NCBI GenBank assembly: GCA_030748455.1
Contig: JASMLY010000056.1
Location: 1-58,021 of the forward strand
Reading direction: 5' to 3'
Length of the DNA stretch: 58,021 bases
Source: Phycisphaerales bacterium
GTDB taxonomy: Bacteria > Planctomycetota > Phycisphaerae > Phycisphaerales > SM1A02
Shown here: piece after piece, positions 26,336-34,491 of the stretch
Layout: every line of letters starts with the position of its first letter
Position numbering within the stretch: the stretch's first letter is position 1
Notes under the pieces: model-generated
What the model was told of the DNA's origin: nothing
Seen by the model: only the letters and a program-made list of their open reading frames with translations
Database searches by the model: none
Made by a program: the position numbers and the translations under genes

Positions 26336-27651
26336 GTTGAAGCCTCTGTAATGGCAATCATCCGCTCTAACGCACGCTTCGCATTCGTCACCATAGCTTC
26401 GCGTTGATCACCTCCCAAACGAGTACGTTCTGCGGTCTGCTCGTTCACCATGTCTCCCGCTAAAACACGATTGATGTCAGGCGCTTCACCTTTTCGAAGT
26501 AAATCTAACATCCCTGCGAGGTGGGGGGGATCGTTGCGACTCATCGTGGCGCAACCACAACCTCCGGTGGTAGATATGTCGGTTCCAACATCTGCAAGGT
26601 GCATCACTTCTATACCGATTGCTTTGGCCTGTTCTTGCAAATTACGAACAAAATGCCCCTCAGTTCCAACTGCAAACTTACTGCCACTTGGAGCATCCAT
26701 TACTTTGTTCCAAAGATAGGCAGTACTTCCTGATCCGTCTGCTTCTTCAACTGCCTCAAGTTTAGATTCAGGGTGAATGATCACCTGCCACCCCTTTGCT
26801 TTCCACCATCGAACTTGTTCAGCAGTAAACACTGTATGCACGCCACAGAATCCACCCCAACAGAGCATGTCTGCTTTGTCAGTTTGATAGTCATCAATTG
26901 ACCAAGCGACACCGTACGTGTAGGGATCTCCGAGTGTACAAACCTTCGTAAGATCCATTCCACATTTTGCAGCAGTGTTACGACCTAAATGTTCGTCAGG
27001 AACGAACAATATTTTCTTCCCTTGTTTGCGAGCCCAATCAACCACAAGAGGGGCATTTGAACTTGTACAAACAGCACCACCTGTTTCTCCTGCGATTGCT
27101 TTGATTCGACCGGAAGTATTCATGTATGCAATAATGATCAAGTCATCACCGTACTTTTGTATGAGTTCTTCGGCAACAGGCAAGACCATCCAATCTTTTG
27201 CCATCATCTCCATCGTACAACCAGCTTTTGGATTCGTGATCCAAACTTGTTGATCGTCGTTTGCGAGCGTGGCAATTGTTTCAGCCATAAAGTGCACTGC
27301 AGATTCAACGATCACTTTCTTCTCAGGGTTTCTCGAAGCTTGCAAGGCAAGGGCGTAACTGTCTGCAACGTTTCCGCCATATTTTTCGACAAGTTTTACA
27401 ATTTCACCGCCCATGTAGTAATGCGCGAGCAAGAGCAAACTGTCTCCAAAATAATCCTGAGCTGGCTTGATGTATTGGTCAAGCCAAGGCAATACTCGTT
27501 CAGGCGTTCTGTCAGGAAGGGCTAGATATTCTTCTGCATATGGTTTGAACTCCTCTTGATACCAATCCAATGGCAAATCGCTCTGACAAATCGGAATATC
27601 CGATTGCAGAGCGATGCCTGTTGGTCTAATTTCGCGTGCCTGAGTCATCAT
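26332..27651 (-). CDS. nadA: Quinolinate synthase
   Basis: 439 residues. NadA condenses iminoaspartate with dihydroxyacetone phosphate to give quinolinate, using a 4Fe-4S cluster. Cluster ligands are plausible in AVCTSSNAP (first), DMLCWGGFCGVH (second) and GCGCATMSRNDPPH (third). Other signatures: YMNTSGRIKA, FVPDEHLGRNTA and IIHPESKLE. The N-terminal extension of about 70 residues before the core is characteristic of the long NadA type. Start at ATG 27651 is chosen because the open frame upstream runs into the preceding gene; this leaves a 28-base gap to it. nadA-nadB is a two-gene operon. Confidence 0.94.
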   Translation of the reverse strand: MMTQAREIRPTGIALQSDIPICQSDLPLDWYQEEFKPYAEEYLALPDRTPERVLPWLDQYIKPAQDYFGDSLLLLAHYYMGGEIVKLVEKYGGNVADSYALALQASRNPEKKVIVESAVHFMAETIATLANDDQQVWITNPKAGCTMEMMAKDWMVLPVAEELIQKYGDDLIIIAYMNTSGRIKAIAGETGGAVCTSSNAPLVVDWARKQGKKILFVPDEHLGRNTAAKCGMDLTKVCTLGDPYTYGVAWSIDDYQTDKADMLCWGGFCGVHTVFTAEQVRWWKAKGWQVIIHPESKLEAVEEADGSGSTAYLWNKVMDAPSGSKFAVGTEGHFVRNLQEQAKAIGIEVMHLADVGTDISTTGGCGCATMSRNDPPHLAGMLDLLRKGEAPDINRVLAGDMVNEQTAERTRLGGDQREAMVTNAKRALERMIAITEAST

Positions 27652-27679
27652 GCACGCATTGTATCGGGAGAAGGGAACT

Positions 27680-30600
27680 TTACGGACACGCTCCCCAAGC
27701 ACCAACGATTGCAAGTAAATCTTCAACATCAACAATGCCATCGCCGTTGATGTCAGCAGAACCACTGCTACCCCATTGGTCGATTGCGATCAGGATGTCA
27801 GAGACAGCAACTTCGCCATCCTCATCCACATCTCCTTCACATGGTGTGTTGCAATCTCCTGTGGGTCCGTCAACGAGCAATTCGCCACTGCCCATCGATG
27901 AGTCTCCCCAACCACCCACTCGAATGAGGTATGTCGTACCCTCAACAACTGTACCAGTAAGAATAGATGAATAGCCACCACAACCATCTCCATCTCCGTT
28001 ACAAGCAATTTGTGTCATCGAGTTACATGTCCCTTCGTATACAACAAGATCTGTATCGAAGTCAACAAGATCACAAGTAGAAACTGTCATCGGTCCAGTA
28101 GCACACGCTTCGTAACGGAACCAAACGTCATTTGTCATCACGCCTAGGTAGGTTCCCTGACATTGGCCATCATTGTAAGAATCACTCGAGGTTGTACCCT
28201 CAAGCGTAGAAAACTCCCATAGACCATTTGCAACGAGTTGCGCTGTTTCACATTCGTCTGGGAATGGAATCTCGCCAACATGAATAGATACAAGTGCGTC
28301 TTCAGATTCAATTCCATCAGTAACTTTGTAGGTAAAGGAATCTATACCAATGAACGCTGTGTCAGGGACATACCGAACTTGATCACCTTCAAGCGTGTAG
28401 GGAAGTCCACCTATGGGTGACCCATCAAGGTTTTGTAACGCACCCTCAGCAGGATTCGAAGTGATGATGTATTCCAATGCGCCACCATCCGGCGATGCGC
28501 CAATAAGTGTGATATCAATTGGAACATTTTCATCTGTGAAGACTTCTACATCTTGGGCAACAGGAGGGCAAATATCACCACTACTGGCGATCTTCAACGC
28601 CCAGTGATCAAGGGTACCAGTATCGGCACCAGCATTGTCAGTCACGTCCATTCTCCATGTACCCGTCACAATTTCGCCTTCCCAATCTGCTAATGAACCG
28701 GGACCTTCTGGAATGTCGCCTCCTTGCTCGTCATAGTACATGTGCAAATCATCGTCACCACCGCCTGAGCGATCGTGCAATCGAACAGTTGTACCTTCTG
28801 GTGAAGTTACATCAACTTCAAGATCGCCAATGTATGTATGTGTAAGATCGAGTTCGATATCAACATCACCGATACAGTACGCATCGTTGACTGTGATATA
28901 ACTCGTTGTTGTTTCGTTGTCGTTAATTGCTAGAGGAAGATCTGTTGCAACATAGGTGTAGCGCCCAATATCGAGTGTAACGTGTCGAGTTGTATCACCT
29001 GAGCCAGCTGCATAATTTTCGAAGAAGACATCTCCTTCAACGATACCTGCAGGCAAGTCTTCTACGTTCCCACCAAAACCAATAGTAATATCTGCTGAAT
29101 CACCAGTACCATTCAAGGTAATGAACGCTTCATTAGAACCGTTGATTGTGATCCAATCTGCCGTTGCTCCAATGTGTACATCAAACATTGTCGGACGGGT
29201 GCTTGTAATGGTATAGACTTGGGTCGTTGTAAACGGACCACCAACGGGTCCACCTGCGTAGAAATCTACATCAGGTGTTGTATCAAAATCCGTTGTGCCA
29301 ATATCAAGTGTATGGAGCCGATCAACGTTCCTCGCATTTGTTTGATCCATAAACCGCACGACTTCATCATGTACACCATCTGCCATTCCAGAAGCATCGA
29401 CGCTAACAAGAATATCCACTGTGTTACCGCTCGCAAGGAATCCATTGACTGAACTTCCGCCATCGATAAGGATAAACCCTGCATTGTTGACTGTTTCAAC
29501 ACGGTAAGAAATTGTGTCGGGAGAGTTGTTCGCCATTGTGTAAAGCACTTCAGATGGATCAGGATCTACGCAAGGGCTTGTGCAGATATGAAGTACCGCT
29601 TCACCGGGGTTGACTGACATGCCAGTTCCAGGCAGAGTGTTTACAGTTAGCGAACCCGTGCCAGCAGCATCAAGATACACATCAAGACCTGCATCAAATG
29701 AAACAGAAAACTTCCCATACCAATCACTCGTTTGGCTTGTACAACTTGCATACCCGCCATGCAATTGGCCGATGACTTGATGATCAGAATTAAACACGGG
29801 CGAACCACTCGATCCGGGTTCTGTCGTTCCTAAATCCCAATCCTCAATACGAACGTGTGATCCATCTCCTGGAATCGATTCACCTAGATACGATGTTGTT
29901 GTTGTTGGTTCAAATTCAAAACTAATTCTTTTTTCATCTGTGCTTGGATGATGAATCGCAATGCCTTGTGGTGACTCATCTCCCGTAGCATCCCATCCAC
30001 AATATGAAACCTCCCACGCATCATTAGGGGAATCGTCCATTACTACAAGTGTGTAATCACTAAAACTACCAGAGGAAAGATGTGTTGAGCCTGTATTGAA
30101 TTGATTCAATTGTCCATCACCAGATCCTCCACTGTCACCCGAGCCAGGAACACGGCAGTAACTATTTTGGTAATTCCAATATGTAACTAATGAAGGCGCA
30201 GAACCTGAATTAACTCCACAATGGTTCGCAGTCATGAAATAAGGCGTGCGGTCTTGCGAAGTATTGTTGACCATAAATCCAGTGCAAAATGTAGAACCAC
30301 CAGTTGAGATTACAGCAACACATGGAATCTCATTCCACCAATCATCGCCTTCTTCACAAACCACATCGTAATTACATGAACCACTGCGATCAACGCCTTG
30401 TTCATAAAACCCGCGGTACCCTACATTGATCGATGAAAGTACTATTGCCTTATCTATATCCTGTTGTTCATGTGGAGCAACGAATATTTCAATGAGAAGA
30501 TCATCGCCTGCAATTGCAGGTGTCCAAAGTTGTCCATGCTCTTTATTATCAGCGGAAGTAAAGTCTCGCAATACTTGCGAAAGATCGAAAGAAGAAATGA

Positions 30601-30952
30601 TCATGGAACCAGAAACTGGAAGTGCCCATTCTTCAAACCCAAGGTTTATTGAAACTGCATTTCGCGAACGTACTCGTAAACTCCAACGCATCGTACGAGC
30701 ATCAATTTGTTCCCATAACCCATGCGTCGCTGGAGTAACTTGAACCTTATGAGGAATCGCATACCGAGGCGCTTCATCTAGGTGGCTTCTACTTGCATCT
30801 TCAGCAAACAAGGCTGCCCAATCTAATTCTGGTATTTCAAACGATGGTACTGCATCAACTGGCCATCCAGAACCAACAGAGGGTTGGGCAAAAGAACATG
30901 TACTTGCAAGTAAAACAGCAGATGCTGAAACGATAGTCGATAGTTTGAACAT
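27680..30952 (-). CDS. Secreted trypsin-like serine endopeptidase with P-domain, PPC-like domain and dockerin-like pair
   Basis: 1090 residues. Signal peptide 1-22. The S1 domain (about 200-430) resembles lysyl endopeptidase: FMTANHCGVN (His), SDYTLVVMDD (Asp) and PGSSGSPVFN (Ser). Beta-sandwich domains follow, then a proprotein convertase P-domain (about 665-795; NDAYCIGDVDIELDL, TGTWRMDVTDNAG, LDHWALKI), a cadherin-like Ig domain (about 800-900), a PPC-like domain (about 905-1030) related to those of the GACC proteins, and a terminal EF-hand pair (GDVDEDGEVAVSDILIAIDQ; INGDGIVDVEDLLAIVGAWG). Likely an extracellular degradative enzyme. A GAAGGA element lies before the ATG; nadA follows 28 bases downstream. 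Confidence 0.88.
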   Translation of the reverse strand: MFKLSTIVSASAVLLASTCSFAQPSVGSGWPVDAVPSFEIPELDWAALFAEDASRSHLDEAPRYAIPHKVQVTPATHGLWEQIDARTMRWSLRVRSRNAVSINLGFEEWALPVSGSMIISSFDLSQVLRDFTSADNKEHGQLWTPAIAGDDLLIEIFVAPHEQQDIDKAIVLSSINVGYRGFYEQGVDRSGSCNYDVVCEEGDDWWNEIPCVAVISTGGSTFCTGFMVNNTSQDRTPYFMTANHCGVNSGSAPSLVTYWNYQNSYCRVPGSGDSGGSGDGQLNQFNTGSTHLSSGSFSDYTLVVMDDSPNDAWEVSYCGWDATGDESPQGIAIHHPSTDEKRISFEFEPTTTTSYLGESIPGDGSHVRIEDWDLGTTEPGSSGSPVFNSDHQVIGQLHGGYASCTSQTSDWYGKFSVSFDAGLDVYLDAAGTGSLTVNTLPGTGMSVNPGEAVLHICTSPCVDPDPSEVLYTMANNSPDTISYRVETVNNAGFILIDGGSSVNGFLASGNTVDILVSVDASGMADGVHDEVVRFMDQTNARNVDRLHTLDIGTTDFDTTPDVDFYAGGPVGGPFTTTQVYTITSTRPTMFDVHIGATADWITINGSNEAFITLNGTGDSADITIGFGGNVEDLPAGIVEGDVFFENYAAGSGDTTRHVTLDIGRYTYVATDLPLAINDNETTTSYITVNDAYCIGDVDIELDLTHTYIGDLEVDVTSPEGTTVRLHDRSGGGDDDLHMYYDEQGGDIPEGPGSLADWEGEIVTGTWRMDVTDNAGADTGTLDHWALKIASSGDICPPVAQDVEVFTDENVPIDITLIGASPDGGALEYIITSNPAEGALQNLDGSPIGGLPYTLEGDQVRYVPDTAFIGIDSFTYKVTDGIESEDALVSIHVGEIPFPDECETAQLVANGLWEFSTLEGTTSSDSYNDGQCQGTYLGVMTNDVWFRYEACATGPMTVSTCDLVDFDTDLVVYEGTCNSMTQIACNGDGDGCGGYSSILTGTVVEGTTYLIRVGGWGDSSMGSGELLVDGPTGDCNTPCEGDVDEDGEVAVSDILIAIDQWGSSGSADINGDGIVDVEDLLAIVGAWGACP

Positions 30953-30999
30953 TTGAGTATCCTTCTCCTACCAAAGGCACTATGCCTAGGCGTAGGACA

Positions 31000-31027
31000 A
31001 ATGTAGCACAATTCGGGTCTAAAACAA
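31000..31027 (-). promoter_or_regulatory. Possible promoter of the trypsin-like protease gene
   Basis: Minus strand: TTGTTT, 16-base spacer, then TGC directly before TACATT, an extended -10 arrangement. Located about 48 bases ahead of the start codon. Confidence 0.36.
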
Positions 31028-31063
31028 GGATTTATGCAAAAATGTAGAGAAATTTGAGAAAAT

Positions 31064-32632
31064 CTATCCCCAATTTTCTAGGAGCGTAAGAACATCACTC
31101 ACGTCCACAACGCCGTCCCCATCGAGATCCTCTGCACAGACCTCGCACGGACCCCAAGCTGCAATCACTGCTAAAAGATCTGAAACATCAACTATGCCAT
31201 CTCCATCGATATCTCCGAAGATGGCATCATCTAGCAACGCAAAAGGGTATTCTATGACTTCGATGGTCAGAGTGCCGTTGTAATTTGAAGTAGAAAATTC
31301 TTGGGTTGTCGTTCCAAGCGAAGAGACATCAACACTGAATGAAGTTGCCCCTAAATGGCTATCATCCTCAAACCACTCAAAGACGTCGTATTTTTCATTC
31401 CAATCAATTTCATAGCAGCCAAAATCGAGTTCAAGTTCCTCTTCATCATCACGAATAAAATCATCGAACACAAGGTGATTCAAAGTTTGCTCTTCACCAT
31501 GTTCTTGATATTCGTAAATAGGGGAGGAAACTCCTTCGTAGCCTCGTGAACAGACTGGATCTACAATTCCAAATACATCTTGAGCTAGCGGCGAATACAC
31601 GTCGCTATCAATCACTACTTCTGCGGGCATGAGGTCATACCAAAAATCATCTGGTTCATCTGGATTTGTTACTTGCAATCGTGTAACTGTCAGAGTTGCA
31701 CGTCGCCGTTGGGTTAGAAAATTTGCGATCTGCATCATCGCAGGTTGATATTCTTTCAGTTCATAGTGATTTACGTGCATCCAACTATGTGTTGAATCTC
31801 GGTTCATAAACTGAGACTGTGCAGTCATCGTTTCAAAGTACCCATCATCGACGGTGACAACCCCATCATTTGCGTGAAAATCACCTTCAAGCAACATAAT
31901 GTCCGTAAGTGTTCCATCACCCGCGGTGTCGCGAGATGACATTTCCATACCGATCAAAATGTCCTTCAGTAATGGATTGTCGGCTTCTCTCCGAGGAGAA
32001 TGTAGATTCGCTTCTACCCAAGCATATTGCATTTGTTCCGTATCAATAGTCGGAGTGCCAAAGTCATCCCACAAATCTTGCACCACTTCATTACTTGCAG
32101 CCCAATTGCCGCAAAGTACTCCTTCTAAGGAAAGCCACCTTGCAATTTTCCCAGAACTTGCAAGGTGTCCGCTATCTTTTTCTATCATCCATCTGCCAAC
32201 GAAAGAACCCATGCTCGCGCTGACAATATTGACTTGTTCTGCGCCACTGCGTGCCATGATATGTTCTGCATATTTTGCAATGATCAGGGCATAGCGAGGA
32301 ATACCACCACCATAGAGTTGTGTTATCGAATCGAGTTCAGCAATATCCTGTGCCGTGTAGTAGGAGGGAGGTGTAGTACCGTAATACGTTGTGGTTGCAA
32401 CCACATTGATGGGCAGGGTGGTGCTTCCATCATTCACTGGAAGGCCTGCGAAATCAGCAACATCATAAAGGAGTTGTTCTTCAAGAACGTCTGCGCCATA
32501 AACTCCCTCCATAGAAGCACCATCTGGGTCAAACCCGTGGATCACGATTGTTGGAGTCGTGTTGGGATTATGAGTGGGTAGGGTGCCAGGGAAAGCAGTG
32601 AAAACAGGGAGTAGGAAGAGTAGGCAGTTCAT
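31064..32632 (-). CDS. Secreted alpha/beta hydrolase-like protein with C-terminal dockerin-like pair
   Basis: 522 residues. Signal peptide about 1-16. The N-terminal 300 residues look like an alpha/beta hydrolase of the lipase/PGAP1 type: TIVIHGFDPDG supplies the oxyanion strand with His-Gly, and VNIVSASMGSFVGRW has the nucleophile elbow in the form S-x-S-M-G-S, deviating from G-x-S-x-G. A later HSWMHVNHYEL may hold the catalytic His. Residues 310-460 form a beta-rich region of unknown type, followed by an EF-hand pair (GDIDGDGIVDVSDLLAVIAA; LDGDGVVDVSDVLTLLENWG). The ATG overlaps the stop of the Ycf48-like gene (ATGA), so the two are co-translated. Substrate unknown. Confidence 0.72.
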   Translation of the reverse strand: MNCLLFLLPVFTAFPGTLPTHNPNTTPTIVIHGFDPDGASMEGVYGADVLEEQLLYDVADFAGLPVNDGSTTLPINVVATTTYYGTTPPSYYTAQDIAELDSITQLYGGGIPRYALIIAKYAEHIMARSGAEQVNIVSASMGSFVGRWMIEKDSGHLASSGKIARWLSLEGVLCGNWAASNEVVQDLWDDFGTPTIDTEQMQYAWVEANLHSPRREADNPLLKDILIGMEMSSRDTAGDGTLTDIMLLEGDFHANDGVVTVDDGYFETMTAQSQFMNRDSTHSWMHVNHYELKEYQPAMMQIANFLTQRRRATLTVTRLQVTNPDEPDDFWYDLMPAEVVIDSDVYSPLAQDVFGIVDPVCSRGYEGVSSPIYEYQEHGEEQTLNHLVFDDFIRDDEEELELDFGCYEIDWNEKYDVFEWFEDDSHLGATSFSVDVSSLGTTTQEFSTSNYNGTLTIEVIEYPFALLDDAIFGDIDGDGIVDVSDLLAVIAAWGPCEVCAEDLDGDGVVDVSDVLTLLENWG

Positions 32633-33963
32633 TCGCAAGGTCCCCAGAGTGCGATGAGTGAGAGCAAATCAGTTGTATCGACAGAACCACTTTGATCAAT
32701 GTCTTCCGGGCAACCAGTGCATGGTCCCCACGCTGCGATGACTGCTAGTAAATCATTCGTTCCAACAATACCATCTCCATCAACATCCTCTGCGGGACAC
32801 TCAGAGACGTCATCATTTGTATACAGAGCAACCGTTGACATATTCATGTTGCTTGAACCAACTGCCCACGCTAAGGATCTATCAAAAAACTCTACGTCTA
32901 GGGGACCAGTATTCAGACCAGGTGTATCAAGTACCCATGTTTGCCCGCCATCGGTTGTATGCAAACAAAACATCTCAACATCACCAGCACCGTTTGGCCC
33001 AAACCCAACGGCAAATCCTTCGTTCACATTCAAAAAATCGATGGTAGTCAGTGAATATTCACCTGCTGGAGTGGTTTGAAACTCCCACGTTTCCCAACCA
33101 TCTGTTGTATGCATTAGGTACGGGACGTAATACCCTCCGCTTCCGACTGCCCAACCTTCAAGATCGTTCAGCATACAGATATTGTTTAAATAAAACTCTC
33201 CGGTATGCCAGAATAGTTGTGTCCATGTTTGCCCACCATCTATCGTCTTCGCGATTGCAGCTTGGTACTGACTACCTCGATTTCGGCTAGGGAAATTACT
33301 TGGAAGTCTACTGATAGTTGGACCATGTTCAAACAAACGATATGCATCTGAGCGAAGTCCATCTTCTGGAAAATCTCCACCTGTCATCCAGCCACGTTCA
33401 CTATCTAAAAAGAAACAATAGCGTGCCCACGTGTTCAAACCCCACTCGTGGGTTTGCCATGAATTGCCACCATCATTACTCAGTGTGATTCCCGTTTTGT
33501 CAGGACTCCATAGATCTGGCTTCCACGTACTTGCGACTTTAATGTGTTGCGTATCAACAACATCAACACAATTTGATGACCATATCTCACCTGGCATCGT
33601 CAGCATCTGCCACGTTTGGCCACGATCTGTCGTTTTCATCATGCCAGTATCGAAGAGAAACTGGACCCCAACTACAAAGAGCACATCTTTATCGATCGAA
33701 TCACAACCAAGATACATCAACCCGCTGATCCCACTTGTGATTGTTGACCAATTCGCACCACCGTTTTCAGTCCGATGTACAGAAACACCTACACCATTAA
33801 TGCCTCCGACCGCCCACCCGTTATCTTTGTCTGGGAAGGAAACACCTGCAAGATAGGTAGCCATGCCATATTCTTGCTCAGACCATTCTCCATAATCTGC
33901 AGAAAATGTAGGTGTCTGAATCACTAGTGAACAAGATACAAACAGTAAGGGAGTAAGACGCAT
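32629..33963 (-). CDS. Secreted Ycf48/BNR-like beta-propeller protein with dockerin-like pair
   Basis: 444 residues. Signal peptide 1-21. Residues 25-380 consist of repeats of about 60 residues with the Ycf48-like pattern: GWAVGGINGVGVSVHRTENGGANW, then DGGQTWTQLFW, EGWAVGSGG, TTDGWETWEF and TTDGGQTWVLDTPG. This indicates a seven-bladed propeller of the kind found in photosynthesis assembly factor Ycf48 and many secreted bacterial proteins; binding rather than catalysis is expected. A C-terminal EF-hand pair (DVDGDGIVGTNDLLAVIAAW; DIDQSGSVDTTDLLSLIALW) closes the chain. ATG 33963 lies seven bases after AAGGAG. Overlaps the hydrolase gene by four bases. Divergent from tRNA-Gly. Confidence 0.83.
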   Translation of the reverse strand: MRLTPLLFVSCSLVIQTPTFSADYGEWSEQEYGMATYLAGVSFPDKDNGWAVGGINGVGVSVHRTENGGANWSTITSGISGLMYLGCDSIDKDVLFVVGVQFLFDTGMMKTTDRGQTWQMLTMPGEIWSSNCVDVVDTQHIKVASTWKPDLWSPDKTGITLSNDGGNSWQTHEWGLNTWARYCFFLDSERGWMTGGDFPEDGLRSDAYRLFEHGPTISRLPSNFPSRNRGSQYQAAIAKTIDGGQTWTQLFWHTGEFYLNNICMLNDLEGWAVGSGGYYVPYLMHTTDGWETWEFQTTPAGEYSLTTIDFLNVNEGFAVGFGPNGAGDVEMFCLHTTDGGQTWVLDTPGLNTGPLDVEFFDRSLAWAVGSSNMNMSTVALYTNDDVSECPAEDVDGDGIVGTNDLLAVIAAWGPCTGCPEDIDQSGSVDTTDLLSLIALWGPCE

Positions 33964-34006
33964 GATCAATCTCCTTTATACAACCAAATAGGAGCATAAC
34001 GGATTC

Positions 34007-34035
34007 TGTACAGAATTGTCAATAAATGGTAGAAT
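34007..34035 (+). promoter_or_regulatory. Promoter of tRNA-Gly
   Basis: TGTACA (34007-34012), a 17-base spacer and TAGAAT (34030-34035) match the sigma-70 consensus at four and five positions respectively. The predicted start, about 34042, lies six bases ahead of the mature tRNA. Confidence 0.55.
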
Positions 34036-34047
34036 CCTCACCCCTAG

Positions 34048-34120
34048 GCGGGTGTAGCTCAATTGGTAGAGCGTCAGCCTTCCAAGCTGAATGTCGAGGG
34101 TTCGAACCCCTTCACCCGCT
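34048..34120 (+). tRNA. tRNA-Gly (anticodon TCC)
   Basis: Complete 73-base cloverleaf. Acceptor stem GCGGGTG (34048-34054) pairs with CACCCGC (34113-34119), discriminator T. D arm GCTC...GAGC. Anticodon stem TCAGC/GCTGA around loop CTTCCAA, giving anticodon TCC. T stem GAGGG/CCCTT (one G-T pair) around TTCGAAC. No CCA is encoded, so the 3' end needs CCA addition; a CCA/poly(A) polymerase-family gene lies at 49314. The sequence directly after it is a remarkable hairpin tract. Confidence 0.96.
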
Positions 34121-34160
34121 TCGCTATCGAGCCATGAAAGAAACCTTTCATGGCTCGAGT

Positions 34161-34242
34161 TGCTTCGCGGGTGCATTTCTCAACTACAAAACCTTTGGTT
34201 ATGTAGTTGAGAAATGGTGCGGCAAAGCCGCACAAGGGGTTC
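34161..34242 (-). repeat. Inverted, split copy A of the tRNA-Gly 3' end
   Basis: GCGGGTG (34167-34173) and AAGGGGTTC (34234-34242) together are the exact reverse complement of tRNA positions 34104-34119. They are separated by 60 bases holding two hairpins. The break lies exactly at the junction of T arm and acceptor stem. The preceding GCTTC matches, in direct orientation, the bases just past the tRNA. Confidence 0.8.
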
Positions 34243-34274
34243 TGATTTTTTGATTTCTTCGCAATCAAAAACTG

Positions 34275-34297
34275 CGAACCCTTCAAATTTTGCTTCG
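34275..34297 (+). repeat. Degraded direct copy of the tRNA-Gly 3' end and trailer
   Basis: CGAACCC-TTCA is followed by AATTTT and then GCTTCGC. The tRNA itself reads CGAACCCCTTCA, CCC, GCTTCGC. So one C is lost from the T arm and the acceptor bases are replaced, while the trailer bases are kept. Confidence 0.6.
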
Positions 34298-34359
34298 CGG
34301 GTGGGTGCCACTGCTCAGAAGCAGTGCCACGCATGCCTTCGGCATGCAAGGGGTTCGCG
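34291..34359 (-). repeat. Inverted, split copy B of the tRNA-Gly 3' end
   Basis: GCGGGTG (34297-34303) and AAGGGGTTCG (34348-34357) form a second reverse-complement copy, split at the same T-arm/acceptor junction as copy A by 44 bases with two different hairpins. The insert length and sequence differ from copy A, but the flanks are identical. Confidence 0.8.
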
Positions 34360-34491
34360 TCTCTTGTTTTTGTAAACAAAAACAATTCGGCGTCGAACCA
34401 TCCACTAGTTTGTTTTCAAACTGTAACGTGTCTTAACCCACAAAAGCATTGCTAAAGAAACGCGATAAGAGGTAGGACCCTAGCGGTTTAA

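Larger units (their letters stand above)
34121..34491. repeat. Eight-hairpin palindromic tract containing rearranged copies of the tRNA-Gly 3' end
   Basis: No gene is visible in these 371 bases. Eight perfect or near-perfect hairpins follow each other: 34127-34158 (14 bp, loop AAAC), 34175-34215 (14 bp outer arm plus a 4 bp inner arm), 34217-34233 (7 bp), 34247-34271 (9 bp), 34305-34330 (10 of 11 bp), 34331-34347 (7 bp, loop TTC), 34364-34385 (9 bp) and 34407-34422 (6 bp). Between them are pieces of the tRNA 3' end: the 13-mer TGCTTCGCGGGTG occurs exactly twice (34161-34173, 34291-34303), and AAGGGGTTC twice (34234-34242, 34348-34356). No two hairpins share their stem sequence. Short reading frames across it (for example on plus from 34026) are composed of this structure and are not genes. 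Confidence 0.88.

Noticed and set aside
32165..32581. 138-residue plus-strand ORF
   Set aside because: Fully antisense to the alpha/beta hydrolase gene with its signal peptide and nucleophile motif.
34026..34253. ORF across the tRNA (SSIGRAS...RGFEPLHP)
   Set aside because: It translates tRNA-Gly itself; such peptides are a common artefact.
34121..34422. Hairpin series considered as a CRISPR array
   Set aside because: Repeat units are not constant, stems differ, spacing is irregular and no cas gene is present.
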